From positions 1,178,001 through 1,242,000 of the forward strand of contig NZ_JAOCZP010000001.1 in assembly GCF_025336525.1 (NCBI RefSeq): 64,000 nucleotides of DNA. The letters run 5' to 3'. Each line of letters begins with the position of its first letter. The first letter of the stretch is position 1. This document shows positions 55,239-64,000 of the stretch, piece by piece. The translations under genes were made by a program, and so were the position numbers. Under the pieces are notes generated by a model that worked only from the letters and a program-made list of their open reading frames with translations, was not told the DNA's origin and did no database searches. This DNA comes from Chelativorans salis (lineage in GTDB: Bacteria > Pseudomonadota > Alphaproteobacteria > Rhizobiales > Rhizobiaceae).

Positions 55239-55412
55239 CTATATCCCTTTCAGCAGATTGCCCGCCGCCAGCACGACAAAGCCGACGAGCAATAACCAGT
55301 ATTGGTAGGCACCAAGGCCGCCGAGTGCAATGCCGATCGCCGGCAGCAGTGATAAGATTGCCAGAACAATGGCAATGATGAAGACAATCTTGGTGGGTGC
55401 ACTTAAGCTCAT
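55239..55412 (-). CDS. Small two-helix membrane protein
   Basis: 57 residues from ATG 55412 (MSLSAPTKIVFIIAIVLAIL) with GGAGAGG 4 bases upstream. Two transmembrane helices joined by GIALGGLGAYQYW; ends NLLKGI. Similar small proteins of unknown function occur in Rhizobiales. The frame is open far upstream, but that part has no coding character. Confidence 0.72.
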   Translation of the reverse strand: MSLSAPTKIVFIIAIVLAILSLLPAIGIALGGLGAYQYWLLLVGFVVLAAGNLLKGI

Positions 55413-55708
55413 ATCCCTCTCCATCTCAAATAGCTCGAAAAGCGAGCGCTGGATCCTAGGCATGGAGAGAGATTCGTGGAAACAGAAAATAAAGCTACAT
55501 CCAAATTCTTCCGATCTTTTCCGGAAAATTTCAAATTCCTCAGGTCTTTTGAAGCTCCGGGCATCGGCTTCCAGGTGTTGGGCAACAGCCGCTCGGCACG
55601 AATTTGACGCCAAGTCGGTTAAGCTCTGTGTCTTAGGGAATTCGGGAGAAGACTATTGGAAGCCTTGAGCGCCGCGACGCAGAGGAACCTTCAATATTTT
55701 CCGCAGAA
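55413..55708. other. AT-richer spacer, no gene seen
   Basis: 296 bases between the small membrane protein start and the irr stop. Less GC-rich than its surroundings, with a 12-bp palindrome TTTTCCGGAAAA at 55517-55528 about 110 bases before the membrane protein start, possibly an operator. Frames here (for example 55330-55668 forward) lack recognisable protein sequence. Confidence 0.4.
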
Positions 55709-56185
55709 TCACTGCCGCCGAGGGCGCAGCCGTACCAGGATATCGACGTGGGCGATTTCCATGCCGTCGGGCGGGACCGGCAGGTTTTCGACCTTCACCG
55801 GGCCTTCGGGGATGTCGACGAGGCGGCTCTCGCCTTCCAGGAAAAAGTGGTGATGGTCGGACGTATTGGTATCGAAATAGGTCTTCGAGCCCTCCACCGG
55901 CAGGATGCGCAGCATGCCGGCCTCGGTGAACTGGTGCAGGGTGTTGTAGACCGTGGCGAGCGAGACACGCACGCCGGCATCCAGTGCCTCCTCGTGCAGT
56001 TCCTCCGCCGAGACGTGGCGATCGCCGGTGGCGAACAACAACTCCGCCAACGCCACGCGCTGCCGTGTCGGGCGCAAACCCGCTTCACGCACGCGCCTTT
56101 CCAGCGCGGGACCGTTGAACTGGAAGTCTAAAGCGGTCAAGAAAACCTTTCCTGCCTTTGCCGTTCGCCTCTTTGCGACGGGCAT
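55709..56185 (-). CDS. irr: Iron response regulator Irr (Fur family)
   Basis: 158 residues from ATG 56185 (MPVAKRRTAKAGKVF). Fur-family winged helix (LRPTRQRVALAELLF, SLATVYNTLHQFTEAGML) with TSDHHHFFLEG, the histidine cluster used for haem binding. Irr represses haem synthesis and activates iron uptake when haem is scarce. The N-terminal GCPWHD haem-regulatory motif of Bradyrhizobium Irr is missing, as in R. leguminosarum-type Irr. Divergent from fabA, the usual arrangement. Confidence 0.92.
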   Translation of the reverse strand: MPVAKRRTAKAGKVFLTALDFQFNGPALERRVREAGLRPTRQRVALAELLFATGDRHVSAEELHEEALDAGVRVSLATVYNTLHQFTEAGMLRILPVEGSKTYFDTNTSDHHHFFLEGESRLVDIPEGPVKVENLPVPPDGMEIAHVDILVRLRPRRQ

Positions 56186-56375
56186 GGTGATGCCCTTATT
56201 CCGCCATTCACATATATTCCGGGACGGATAGGCGATCAATAGCGGCACGATGTCCGAAATGCGCAGAATCCCGGATCGGATAATGCCTTCAGGCTGTTTC
56301 CTACCAGAAAGAAGCTGTGATAGGGAGATTGTACAATCAGCCCGTAAAAGCGGGTGGCGAACGAAATGGGATTTC

Positions 56376-56888
56376 ATGGCGCAGACAAAATCCAGCTACG
56401 ACTACGAAGACCTTCTGGCCTGTGCCCGCGGCGAATTGTTCGGCCCGGGCAATGCGCAGCTTCCGGCTCCACCCATGCTGATGTTCGATCGCATCACGGA
56501 AGTGAGTGAAGAGGGGGGCGAATTCGGCAAGGGGTTCATCCGCGCCGAACTGGAGATCAAGCCGGATCTCTGGTTCTTTCCCTGCCATTTCATCGGCAAC
56601 CCGGTGATGCCCGGCTGCCTCGGCCTCGACGCTATGTGGCAGCTGACCGGCTTTTTCCTCGGCTGGCTGGGCTTGCCCGGCAAGGGCATGGCGCTGTCGA
56701 CGGGCGAGGTCAAGTTCAAGGGCATGGTCACGCCGAAGAACAAGAAGGTCGAATACGGCGTCGATTTCAAGCGCGTGATGCGCGGCCGGCTGGTGCTCGG
56801 CATCGCCGACGGCTGGCTGAAGGCCGATGGTGAGCCTATCTACAAGGCCACCGACCTCAGGGTTGGCCTTGCCCAGCAGGAAGCCTAG
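56376..56888 (+). CDS. fabA: 3-hydroxydecanoyl-ACP dehydratase/isomerase
   Basis: 170 residues from ATG 56376 ([19 protein letters not shown]); the frame opens 42 codons earlier in the irr spacer. Active-site His in [14 protein letters not shown] and Asp in LGLDAMWQL. Dehydrates 3-hydroxydecanoyl-ACP and isomerises the double bond, the branch point for unsaturated fatty acids. First gene of fabA-fabB-fabI. Confidence 0.95.
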   Translation: MAQTKSSYDYEDLLACARGELFGPGNAQLPAPPMLMFDRITEVSEEGGEFGKGFIRAELEIKPDLWFFPCHFIGNPVMPGCLGLDAMWQLTGFFLGWLGLPGKGMALSTGEVKFKGMVTPKNKKVEYGVDFKRVMRGRLVLGIADGWLKADGEPIYKATDLRVGLAQQEA

Positions 56889-56935
56889 TTTCAACAGTTT
56901 GCGGACGGCCGCGAAAACGGCCCAGGGAGAACGAC

Positions 56936-58156
56936 ATGAGACGCGTGGTAGTCACCGGCCTCGGCATCGTATCGTCCATCGGCAACAACGCCGATGAGGT
57001 TGCGGCCTCGCTGCGCGATGCCAAATCGGGCATCAGCTTCTCGCAGGACTTCGCCGATCACGGCTTCCGCTGCCAAGTATGGGGTGCGCCGACGCTCGAT
57101 CCTGCGGAAGTGGTGGACCGGCGGGCCCTGCGTTTTCTCTCCAAGGGAGGCGCCTGGAACCATGTGGCCATGGAGCAGGCGATCGCCGATGCCGGGCTTC
57201 AGACGGACGAGATCACCAGCGATCGTATCGGCATCATCATGGGCTCCGGCGGGCCGTCGACGCGCACGATCGTCGAGGCCGCCGATACGACGCGCGAGAA
57301 GGGCTCCCCCAAACGCATCGGCCCCTTCGCCGTGCCCAAGGCCATGTCATCCACGGCTTCGGCCACGCTTGCCACCTGGTTCAAGATCCATGGCGTGAAC
57401 TACACGATCACCTCGGCCTGTTCCACGTCGGCCCATTGCATCGGCAACGCCTATGAGCTGATTCAGTGGGGCAAGCAGGATATGATCTTCGCCGGCGGGC
57501 ACGAGGATCTCGACTGGACCATGTCGAACCTGTTCGACGCCATGGGCGCCATGTCCTCCAAGTTCAACGAAATCCCGGCGACCGCCTCTCGCGCCTATGA
57601 CGTCAGCCGCGATGGTTTCGTGATCGCCGGCGGCGCCGGCGTGCTTGTGCTGGAGGAGCTGGAGCATGCCAAGGCGCGTGGCGCCAAGATCTACGGCGAG
57701 GTCGTCGGCTACGGCGCCAACTCCGATGGCTTCGATATGGTGGCGCCTTCGGGTGAGGGCGCTGTGCGCTGCATGAAGCAGGCGCTTTCCACCGTGGACG
57801 GCAAGGTCGACTACATCAACACGCATGGCACGGCGACGGAGGTGGGCGATTCGCGCGAGATCGGCGGCATCCGCGAGGTCTTCGGCGATGACATGCCCCA
57901 CATCGCCTCCACCAAGTCGCTCACGGGTCACTCGCTGGGGGCTGCGGGCGTGCAGGAATCGATCTATTCGCTGCTGATGATGAAGGAAGGCTTCATCGGC
58001 AAGAGCGCCCATATCGAGGAGCTCGATCCCGAATTCGAGGGGGTGCCCATCGTGCGCGAGCGCATCGATGATGCCAGGATAGACACCGTGCTGTCGAACT
58101 CTTTCGGCTTTGGAGGCACCAACGCGTCGCTCGTTTTCCAGCGTTACGCAGGCTAA
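56936..58156 (+). CDS. fabB: 3-oxoacyl-ACP synthase I
   Basis: 406 residues. Cys-His-His triad: Cys in [12 protein letters not shown], His in [11 protein letters not shown] and His in [10 protein letters not shown]. Elongates the cis-3-decenoyl product of FabA, so it is required for unsaturated fatty acids. GGGAGAACGAC precedes the ATG; 47 bases after fabA. Confidence 0.95.
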   Translation: MRRVVVTGLGIVSSIGNNADEVAASLRDAKSGISFSQDFADHGFRCQVWGAPTLDPAEVVDRRALRFLSKGGAWNHVAMEQAIADAGLQTDEITSDRIGIIMGSGGPSTRTIVEAADTTREKGSPKRIGPFAVPKAMSSTASATLATWFKIHGVNYTITSACSTSAHCIGNAYELIQWGKQDMIFAGGHEDLDWTMSNLFDAMGAMSSKFNEIPATASRAYDVSRDGFVIAGGAGVLVLEELEHAKARGAKIYGEVVGYGANSDGFDMVAPSGEGAVRCMKQALSTVDGKVDYINTHGTATEVGDSREIGGIREVFGDDMPHIASTKSLTGHSLGAAGVQESIYSLLMMKEGFIGKSAHIEELDPEFEGVPIVRERIDDARIDTVLSNSFGFGGTNASLVFQRYAG

Positions 58157-58166
58157 GGGGCGGGCG

Positions 58167-58997
58167 ATGGACAATTTGATGAAGGGCAAGCGCGGCCTGA
58201 TCATGGGGGTCGCCAACGATCACTCGATTGCCTGGGGGATCGCCAAGCGGCTTGCCGGACAGGGCGCGGAGCTTGCCTTCACCTATCAGGGGGAAGCCTT
58301 TGGCCGCCGTGTGAAGCCGCTGGCCGAGCAGGCGGGATCGAAGCTGCTTTTGCCCTGCGACGTGGAGGATAGCACCTCGATCGATAGCGTTTTCGACACG
58401 CTGAAGCGAGAGTGGGGCTCGCTCGATTTCGTGGTGCACGCGATCGGCTTCTCCGACCGCAGCGAGCTGAAAGGGCTCTATGCCGACACGACCCGCGAAA
58501 ATTTCATCCGCACCATGGTCATCTCCTGCTACTCCTTCACGGAAGTGACACGCAAGGCGGCGGCGTTGATGGAAAACGGCGGCAGCGCGCTGACGCTCAC
58601 CTATGCCGGCTCCGTCCGCGTCATGCCCAACTACAACGTAATGGGCGTTGCCAAGGCGGGGCTGGAGGCGAGTGTGCGGTACCTCGCCAACGATTACGGG
58701 CCGCGGAATATCCGCGTGAACGCCATTTCCGCCGGCCCCGTGCGTACGCTGGCCGGCGCGGGCATTTCCGACGCGCGGCACATGTTCACCTACCAGCAGC
58801 GCAACTCCCCTCTCAGGCGCACCGTCACCATAGACGAGATCGGCGGTTCGGCACTCTATCTGCTCTCCGACCTTTCTTCAGGCGTGACCGGCGAAATCCA
58901 CTATGTCGATTCGGGCTACAGCATCGTTTCGATGCCCGTTCTGGAGGAGCTGAAGCGCTCCGGCGAGGCTGCCGAGAAGATCGAGGCGGGGAAGTAG
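58167..58997 (+). CDS. fabI: Enoyl-ACP reductase FabI
   Basis: 276 residues from ATG 58167 with AGGGGCGG upstream; the open frame extends into fabB. Atypical SDR: GVANDHSIAWGIAKRLAGQG NAD site and the Tyr-x6-Lys pair in NYNVMGVAKAGLEAS. Reduces trans-2-enoyl-ACP with NADH to finish each elongation cycle; the triclosan/isoniazid target type. Ten bases after fabB, completing the operon. Confidence 0.94.
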   Translation: MDNLMKGKRGLIMGVANDHSIAWGIAKRLAGQGAELAFTYQGEAFGRRVKPLAEQAGSKLLLPCDVEDSTSIDSVFDTLKREWGSLDFVVHAIGFSDRSELKGLYADTTRENFIRTMVISCYSFTEVTRKAAALMENGGSALTLTYAGSVRVMPNYNVMGVAKAGLEASVRYLANDYGPRNIRVNAISAGPVRTLAGAGISDARHMFTYQQRNSPLRRTVTIDEIGGSALYLLSDLSSGVTGEIHYVDSGYSIVSMPVLEELKRSGEAAEKIEAGK

Positions 58998-59003
58998 GCC
59001 GAA

Positions 59004-60008
59004 CTATTTCCGGCCCCAAAGGACCTTGTATGTCGCGTCGCGGCAGATTTCGCCGTGATGCTTGAACGAGGACGCAATAGCTGTTTCGTAGGGCAAGGGG
59101 CGGTTGGCGACGAGGAACAGGCGCCCGCCGGGCGCGAGCGTATTTGCCGCCACCCCAATCAACGCGCGCCCGATGTCGGGTTCCGCGGCGCGGCTGCGAT
59201 GAAACGGCGGGTTCATGACGATCGCCTCGTAGCGACGGGCCACCGGTTCACTCATAAGATCATGCCAGAAGAAGTCGCAGGCGGTCTCGGGGGCATGGGT
59301 AGCGAGATTGCGCTTTGCCGCCTCCAACGAAGCGTGGTGAGCCTCGTAGAGGTCGATTGCAGCGATGGAAGGCTGCTTCGCCAGCCACAGCGACAGATAC
59401 CCCCAACCGGCTGCGAAATCGGCCACGCTTCCCGAAATGTCTGAAGGCAGATTGTCGGCTAGCAGCTGAGAACCGGGATCAGCGCCATCATCGGAAAATC
59501 CACCGACAGCTGTCTCGTATCCTTCCGGTGTAACGCGCGCTGGACCGGAGAAGATCGCTTCGTCGGGCCTTGCGGGGCGGCGTAGCCAGAAGACTATGCC
59601 GTGGTGCTTTGACAGGCGATCCTCGAGCGGAACGAGTTCGGACAGACGCTTGGTAAAGCCCGGCGCGCCGTCCCTCTTGGTGCCGGCGGCGAGGATGAGG
59701 CCATGCGGCCGCACCCGGCGGAGCGCTTCGGCCAGCCGTTGTTCGTTCTCCCGCCGGTGGCGGCCGAGGAGAAGAAGGGCGGCATCGTAACCTTCGCCCT
59801 CGGCCTGCGGCGCGACGGAAAAGCCGGCGCGCTCTAGCCCCAGGTAGTCCGGCCGGAAGCCTTGCACGACCTGAATATCCGCCGCGAAGTCCGGAGGCAG
59901 TTGCAGGCCAGCCGACGCGCCGAAGAAAATGACGCGCTCGCCGGCGCGGGGTGTTTCGAGAAGACTGCGCTCGAAAGGGAAGAGGAGCGTTGGCAGGGCG
60001 TCGTTCAT
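59004..60008 (-). CDS. RsmC-like rRNA guanine-N2 methyltransferase
   Basis: 334 residues with the double layout of RsmC/RlmG: an N-terminal degenerate methyltransferase-like domain and a C-terminal catalytic one with VADFAAGWGYLSLWLA (SAM site) and IVMNPPFHR (NPPF catalytic motif). Probably makes m2G1207 in 16S rRNA. Stop 6 bases from the convergent fabI stop. Confidence 0.85.
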   Translation of the reverse strand: MNDALPTLLFPFERSLLETPRAGERVIFFGASAGLQLPPDFAADIQVVQGFRPDYLGLERAGFSVAPQAEGEGYDAALLLLGRHRRENEQRLAEALRRVRPHGLILAAGTKRDGAPGFTKRLSELVPLEDRLSKHHGIVFWLRRPARPDEAIFSGPARVTPEGYETAVGGFSDDGADPGSQLLADNLPSDISGSVADFAAGWGYLSLWLAKQPSIAAIDLYEAHHASLEAAKRNLATHAPETACDFFWHDLMSEPVARRYEAIVMNPPFHRSRAAEPDIGRALIGVAANTLAPGGRLFLVANRPLPYETAIASSFKHHGEICRDATYKVLWGRK

Positions 60009-60030
60009 GGGCGGTCGTGGGTGTGAGGCG

Positions 60031-60066
60031 GAAACGAAAACGGGCGCAGCCGTGGCCGCGCCCGTT
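60031..60066 (-). terminator. Terminator after pnp
   Basis: On the reverse strand AACGGGCGC (60066-60058) pairs with GCGCCCGTT (60047-60039), a perfect 9-bp stem, followed by TTCGTTTC. It begins 23 bases after the pnp stop and ends before the rsmC-like gene start at 60008. Confidence 0.85.
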
Positions 60067-60088
60067 CTAACGCGTGAGCGGGAAGAAA

Positions 60089-62236
60089 TCAGCCCTCGGC
60101 TTCTTCCTTCTCTTCCTTCTTCTCACGGGCGATTTCCTTGCCCGTCTCCTGGTCGACGACCTTCATGGAGAGCCGTACCTTGCCGCGCTCGTCAAAGCCC
60201 ATCAGCTTGACGAAGACCTTGTCGCCTTCCTTGACGACGTCGGTGGTCTTCTGCACGCGCTCCGGCGCGAGCTGTGAGATGTGCACCAAGCCGTCCTTGG
60301 GGCCGAAGAAATTCACGAAGGCGCCGAAGTCGGCGGTCTTGACGACCGTACCCTCGTAGATCTCACCAACCTCGGGCTCTGCCGTGATGGAGTGGATCCA
60401 CTTCTTCGCTGCCTCGATCTCCTTGGCGTTGGAGGAGGCGATCTTCACCGTGCCGTCGTCGTCGATGTTGATCTTGGCGCCAGTCTTCTCGACGATCTCG
60501 CGGATCACCTTGCCACCCGTGCCGATCACATCGCGGATCTTGTCGGTCGGGATGTTCATCACCTCGATGCGCGGCGCGAACTCGCCGAGCTCGGAACGGC
60601 CTTCGGAGATCGCCTTGGCCATCTCGCCGAGGATGTGCAGGCGCCCACCTTTGGCCTGATCGAGGGCGACCTTCATGATCTCCTCGGTAATGCCGGTGAT
60701 CTTGATGTCCATCTGCAGCGAGGTGATGCCCTCGTCGGTGCCGGCGACCTTGAAGTCCATATCGCCGAGATGGTCCTCGTCGCCGAGGATGTCGGAAAGG
60801 ACGGCGAAGCGCTCATCTTCCTTGATGAGACCCATGGCGATACCCGCCACCGGCTTGGCCAGCGGCACACCGGCATCCATCAGCGCCAGCGAGGTGCCGC
60901 AGACGGTGGCCATGGAGGAAGAGCCATTCGATTCGGTGATCTCGGAGACCACGCGCAGCGTGTAGGGGAACTGCTCCGGCGTGGGCAGGAGCGGATGCAC
61001 CGCCCGCCAGGCAAGCTTGCCATGGCCGATCTCGCGCCGGCCGGGGGAGCCTATGCGCCCGGTCTCGCCCACCGAATAGGGCGGGAAGTTGTAGTGCAGG
61101 AGGAAGGACTCCTTGTAGGTGCCGGTGAGCGCGTCGATGAACTGCTCGTCCTCGCCCGTGCCCAGCGTGGCGACCACCAGGGCCTGCGTCTCGCCGCGGG
61201 TGAAGACGGCTGAGCCGTGCGTACGCGGCAGCACGCCGACTTCCGCCACGATCGGACGAACGGTCTCGAGGTCACGGCCGTCGATGCGGGTGCTCGTGTC
61301 GAGGATGTTCCAGCGCACGATCTTGGCCTGCAGGGCCTTGAAGACGGTAGAGACCTGCTCGGGCGCCCACTTCGGCTCCTCCTCGCCTTCGGGCAGGAAA
61401 GCCTCCTTCACTTTGCTCTTGGCCGCGTCGACGGCGCCGTAGCGAGCCTGCTTGTCGGTGATCTTGTAGGCCTCGCGCAGGTCCGTCTCCACCACCTTCA
61501 GCATCTCGCCTTCGAGCGCGGAAAGATCCTCGGGGAGGAACTCGCGTGGCTCCTTGGCGGCCACTTCGGCGAGCTTGATGACGGCGTCGATAACCGGCTG
61601 GAAGTGCTTGTGGCCGAACATCACGGCGCCGAGCATGACGTCCTCCGGAAGCTGCTGGGCCTCCGATTCCACCATCAGGACCGCATCCTGCGTGCCGGCG
61701 ACGACGAGGTCGAGCTTGGTCTCTTCCATCTCGTCGAGATGTGGGTTGAGCACATACTCGCCGCCGATATAGCCGACGCGCGCCGCACCGATCGGCCCCA
61801 TGAAGGGCACGCCCGAGAGTGTCAGCGCCGCCGAGGCGCCGACCATGGCAACGATGTCCGGATCATTCTCCAGGTCGTGCTGCAGCACGGTCAAGATGAC
61901 CTGGGTGTCGTTCTTGTAGCCGTCGACGAAGAGCGGGCGGATCGGCCGGTCGATGAGGCGGGACGTCAGCGTCTCCTTCTCGCTCGGGCGGCCTTCACGT
62001 TTGAAAAAGCCGCCAGGGATCTTGCCGGCGGCGAAGGTCTTTTCCTGGTAGTTGACGGTCAGCGGAAAGAAGTCGAGACCAGGCTTCGGCTCTTTGGCCG
62101 AAACGACGGTGGCGAGCACGACCGTCTCTCCATAGGTTGCGAGCACGGCGCCGTCGGCCTGGCGGGCGACCTTGCCCGTCTCCAGGGTGAGCGTGCGCCC
62201 GCCCCACTCGATTTCCACTTTGTGATGATTGAACAT
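60089..62236 (-). CDS. pnp: Polynucleotide phosphorylase
   Basis: 715 residues: two RNase PH domains (first begins [16 protein letters not shown]; second has the catalytic [19 protein letters not shown]), then KH ([20 protein letters not shown]) and S1 ([20 protein letters not shown]) domains and an acidic tail. Degrades RNA from the 3' end with phosphate and is part of the degradosome. Downstream of rpsO, the standard order. Confidence 0.97.
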   Translation of the reverse strand: MFNHHKVEIEWGGRTLTLETGKVARQADGAVLATYGETVVLATVVSAKEPKPGLDFFPLTVNYQEKTFAAGKIPGGFFKREGRPSEKETLTSRLIDRPIRPLFVDGYKNDTQVILTVLQHDLENDPDIVAMVGASAALTLSGVPFMGPIGAARVGYIGGEYVLNPHLDEMEETKLDLVVAGTQDAVLMVESEAQQLPEDVMLGAVMFGHKHFQPVIDAVIKLAEVAAKEPREFLPEDLSALEGEMLKVVETDLREAYKITDKQARYGAVDAAKSKVKEAFLPEGEEEPKWAPEQVSTVFKALQAKIVRWNILDTSTRIDGRDLETVRPIVAEVGVLPRTHGSAVFTRGETQALVVATLGTGEDEQFIDALTGTYKESFLLHYNFPPYSVGETGRIGSPGRREIGHGKLAWRAVHPLLPTPEQFPYTLRVVSEITESNGSSSMATVCGTSLALMDAGVPLAKPVAGIAMGLIKEDERFAVLSDILGDEDHLGDMDFKVAGTDEGITSLQMDIKITGITEEIMKVALDQAKGGRLHILGEMAKAISEGRSELGEFAPRIEVMNIPTDKIRDVIGTGGKVIREIVEKTGAKINIDDDGTVKIASSNAKEIEAAKKWIHSITAEPEVGEIYEGTVVKTADFGAFVNFFGPKDGLVHISQLAPERVQKTTDVVKEGDKVFVKLMGFDERGKVRLSMKVVDQETGKEIAREKKEEKEEAEG

Positions 62237-62433
62237 GACTTGTCCTTGTTTACGGAAGGCCGCGCGCCTTTCGGCACGCGGGCTTCTTTCTCTCTTCTTG
62301 TTCGGGACGAGTCATGGGCAAGACAACGGGAAGCTTGGTTCCGCGCCGGCACTCCGGCTTTCAAGCGTCCTGCAATCCTGCCCCATGACCTGTCCGTCGG
62401 CAGCTCCCCGGTTTCCTTCCTCGGGAGCCATTA

Positions 62434-62485
62434 CCGGCGTTTCGACGCCGGGATGTCGGCGGCGGACCCGCAAGACGGGCCCGCC
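62434..62485 (-). promoter_or_regulatory. rpsO-pnp spacer hairpins (terminator/RNase III-type)
   Basis: Two stems in the transcript. GGCGGGCCCG (62485-62476) pairs with CGGGTCCGCC (62470-62461) around 5 bases, 9 of 10 pairs. CCGGCGT (62451-62445) pairs with ACGCCGG (62440-62434) around CGAA. They lie within 60 bases of the rpsO stop. In E. coli this spacer holds the RNase III site that controls pnp; the same role here is inference. Confidence 0.55.
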
Positions 62486-62493
62486 GGCCGAAA

Positions 62494-62763
62494 CTAACGA
62501 CGCAGCCCGAGCCGCTCAATCAGCGTCTTGTAGCGGCCCTCGTCCTTCCTCTTCACGTAGTCAAGGAGGCGGCGGCGCTGCGAGACGAGCTTGAGCAGAC
62601 CACGGCGGGAATGGTTATCCTTCTTGTGGTCCTTGAAGTGCTCGGTCAGGTTGATGATGCGCTCGGTCAGGATGGCGACCTGGACTTCCGGCGAACCGGT
62701 GTCGCCATTGGCGGTCGCGAATTCCTTCAAAAGCTCCTGCTTGCGCTCGGCAGTGATCGACAT
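62494..62763 (-). CDS. rpsO: 30S ribosomal protein S15
   Basis: 89 residues from ATG 62763 ([16 protein letters not shown]) with AAAGGAC upstream; the frame is open further but not coding-like. [17 protein letters not shown] and [23 protein letters not shown] are the S15 signature. Binds the 16S central domain. Precedes pnp. Confidence 0.97.
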   Translation of the reverse strand: MSITAERKQELLKEFATANGDTGSPEVQVAILTERIINLTEHFKDHKKDNHSRRGLLKLVSQRRRLLDYVKRKDEGRYKTLIERLGLRR

Positions 62764-62907
62764 CGTAAGTCCTTTCTGATGATCGAGGAGACGTGTCGCC
62801 CATAGCCGGGATGTCGTCCAGCCAGGGCCGTTAGACCGCGCAATCGCGCGATATCGCCGCGCATATAGTGCATAACGGCAAAGATTGCTAGCTAAAACCA
62901 CCGCTGC

Positions 62908-64000
62908 TCACCTGAGCGATTCCTGGGATGACAGGTGCGCGTGGTCCGGCAGAAGCCGCTTGACCGGAATCTGGAAGATGTATTCCAGCCCGTCGCGATG
63001 GAACGTGCGGGAGATCTCCGCGTCAAGCGTTCCGCCCACCATGCGCTCAATGATCTCGGTGCCGAAGCCGCGCTTGGCCAGGCGACGCCCACCGTCTTTC
63101 ACCACATGCTCGCGCCAGACGATCGTCAGGATATCGTCCTCGACCCGCCAGGAAATGACAAGCCGGCCCGTCCTGGTGGCGAAAGCGCCATATTTGGCGG
63201 CGTTGGTGGCAAGCTCGTGGAATGCCACGCCGAGGGTCTGAGCGGCCTGGTTGCTGAGTCGGAACAGCGGGCCGGAGAGCTCCAGCCGCTTAGCGGTCTC
63301 GGGCTTGAAAGGGTCCACCTGAGCGAGGATCAGCGCACGCAACTCGACGCCCCAGGCACCTCCGGCGATAAGCAGGTCCGTCGACCGCGCGAGCCCGTAG
63401 AGCCGTTTCTGAAAGGAGTCCAGGAAGGTCGACAGCGAACCGGCATGGCGCGCCGTCTGCTTGGCCATAGCGGAAACGACGGTGAGCTGGTTCTTGGCCC
63501 GATGCGCCACCTCGCGCATCAACAGGCGAATTTCGCCTTCCGCCTTCTTTCTATCGCCGGCTGCCTCGGCAAGTGCCACCGAGACGGTGGTAATCTCGGC
63601 GACCGGATAGACGCTGGCTTCGATCTGTTCGCCTGCACCCAGCCGCCGCGCATCGTCCGCCAGTCGCCGCACCGGCTTGGCAATCTGCCGTCCCAGGGCC
63701 CAGGCCGCCCCGGCACCGATCGTGATGATGATGATGGTGCCACCGAAGAGCTGTCGCAGCGAACGGCGCATTGGCTCCTCCACCGCGGCCGTGGGCGCCC
63801 ATGCGACGACTTTCCAACCGCCGTGGCTCGCCTCTTCGACGATGGCGAGATAGGATTCGGCACCGTCGCCGACAGCCCGCACCGTCTGCGGCGAAAAGCC
63901 CGATGGGATGTCGAGGAAGAAAGGCTTGCCCACGTCCGATGACATGAAGGAAGAGGCGATCACGCGGTCGTAGCGATCAAGAAGAGCGGCGTTCCAGCCG
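62908..64000 (-). CDS. HWE/HisKA_2-type sensor histidine kinase, N-terminus cut off
   Basis: The frame is open to the window edge; 364 residues are visible. Upstream of the first in-frame start codon it reads GWNAALLDRYDRVIASSF, like a periplasmic Cache sensor domain. Then one transmembrane helix (GGTIIIITIGAGAAWALG), a HAMP-like region, and a kinase core with LLMREVAHRAKNQLTVVSAM (phospho-His), HELATNAAKYGAF (N box) and VWREHV (the WxE of HWE kinases). Such kinases feed general stress or light and nutrient responses in alphaproteobacteria. No response regulator is visible. Confidence 0.87.
   Translation of the reverse strand, partial: GWNAALLDRYDRVIASSFMSSDVGKPFFLDIPSGFSPQTVRAVGDGAESYLAIVEEASHGGWKVVAWAPTAAVEEPMRRSLRQLFGGTIIIITIGAGAAWALGRQIAKPVRRLADDARRLGAGEQIEASVYPVAEITTVSVALAEAAGDRKKAEGEIRLLMREVAHRAKNQLTVVSAMAKQTARHAGSLSTFLDSFQKRLYGLARSTDLLIAGGAWGVELRALILAQVDPFKPETAKRLELSGPLFRLSNQAAQTLGVAFHELATNAAKYGAFATRTGRLVISWRVEDDILTIVWREHVVKDGGRRLAKRGFGTEIIERMVGGTLDAEISRTFHRDGLEYIFQIPVKRLLPDHAHLSSQESLR

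Noticed and set aside
1-64000. CRISPR arrays, tRNA/rRNA genes, insertion sequences, prophage
   Set aside because: I found no direct-repeat/spacer series, cloverleaf-like sequence, transposase or phage structural gene on reading the window.

Overview
The window looks like chromosome of a GC-rich alphaproteobacterium of the order Hyphomicrobiales (Rhizobiales), most like the Phyllobacteriaceae (Mesorhizobium, Chelativorans, Nitratireductor, Aquamicrobium). The support is lineage-typical content: a GcrA cell-cycle regulator beside argD-argF-hslO, an Irr-type Fur protein divergent from fabA-fabB-fabI, class I lysyl-tRNA synthetase, a PodJ-like polarity protein, the order rpsT-dnaA-dnaN-recF-moeB, and intergenic repeats familiar from this order. 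The genus is an inference. I see no tRNA or rRNA genes, insertion sequences, prophage or CRISPR array; gene density is high and nearly everything is housekeeping.

Layout. 1-835: end of a ligase-associated helicase and pdeM. 1120-2835: TauE/SafE permease with its TIGR02186 partner. 3001-6489: large PodJ-like coiled-coil/Sel1/peptidoglycan-binding protein. 6740-14686: a beta-oxidation operon (two acyl-CoA dehydrogenases, thiolase, FadB/FadJ-type fusion, thioesterase) that also holds a 77-residue unknown and a Spy/CpxP-like exported protein, led by a MerR-style promoter/operator. 14810-20312: DsbA-fold isomerase, S24 repressor-like regulator, lysK, TerB-like protein, sterol-desaturase-like enzyme, solute-binding protein. 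20721-25721: glycosyltransferase with a GspE-like N-terminus, ppk2, phoR, phoU. 25764-30749: DSP-type phosphatase, gcrA, argD, argF, hslO.

30763-37595: a sugar-responsive regulator, an unknown protein and a five-gene operon for a glucitol-type PTS (gutM-srlA-srlE-srlB-HPr/EI fusion). It carries its own HPr and enzyme I, which is notable because this order normally has only the regulatory nitrogen PTS. No hexitol-phosphate dehydrogenase is nearby. 37750-41117: unknown protein, Na/Pi cotransporter, SMP-30 lactonase. 41136-44051: a partial Flp/Tad pilus locus around a perfect CtrA box. 44139-47592: deoB, mutM, enoyl-CoA hydratase, rpsT.

47642-53234: a long AT-richer dnaA upstream region with one perfect DnaA box and clustered GANTC methylation sites, then dnaA, dnaN, recF and moeB. 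53311-58997: D-2-hydroxyacid dehydrogenase, SH3 protein, small membrane protein, irr, fabA-fabB-fabI. 59004-64000: RsmC-like methyltransferase, pnp, rpsO and a cut-off HWE-type sensor kinase.

Functionally the window joins lipid metabolism (beta-oxidation, anaerobic-type unsaturated fatty acid synthesis), replication and cell-cycle control (dnaA, gcrA, PodJ-like, a CtrA site, GANTC sites), phosphate control (phoR-phoU-ppk2 without pst or phoB) and one acquired-looking sugar transport module. I found no clearly new defence or mobile system. The best leads are the self-contained hexitol PTS, the MerR-type beta-oxidation promoter with two odd passengers, the argD leader terminator hairpin and the two unrecognised proteins near the PTS.
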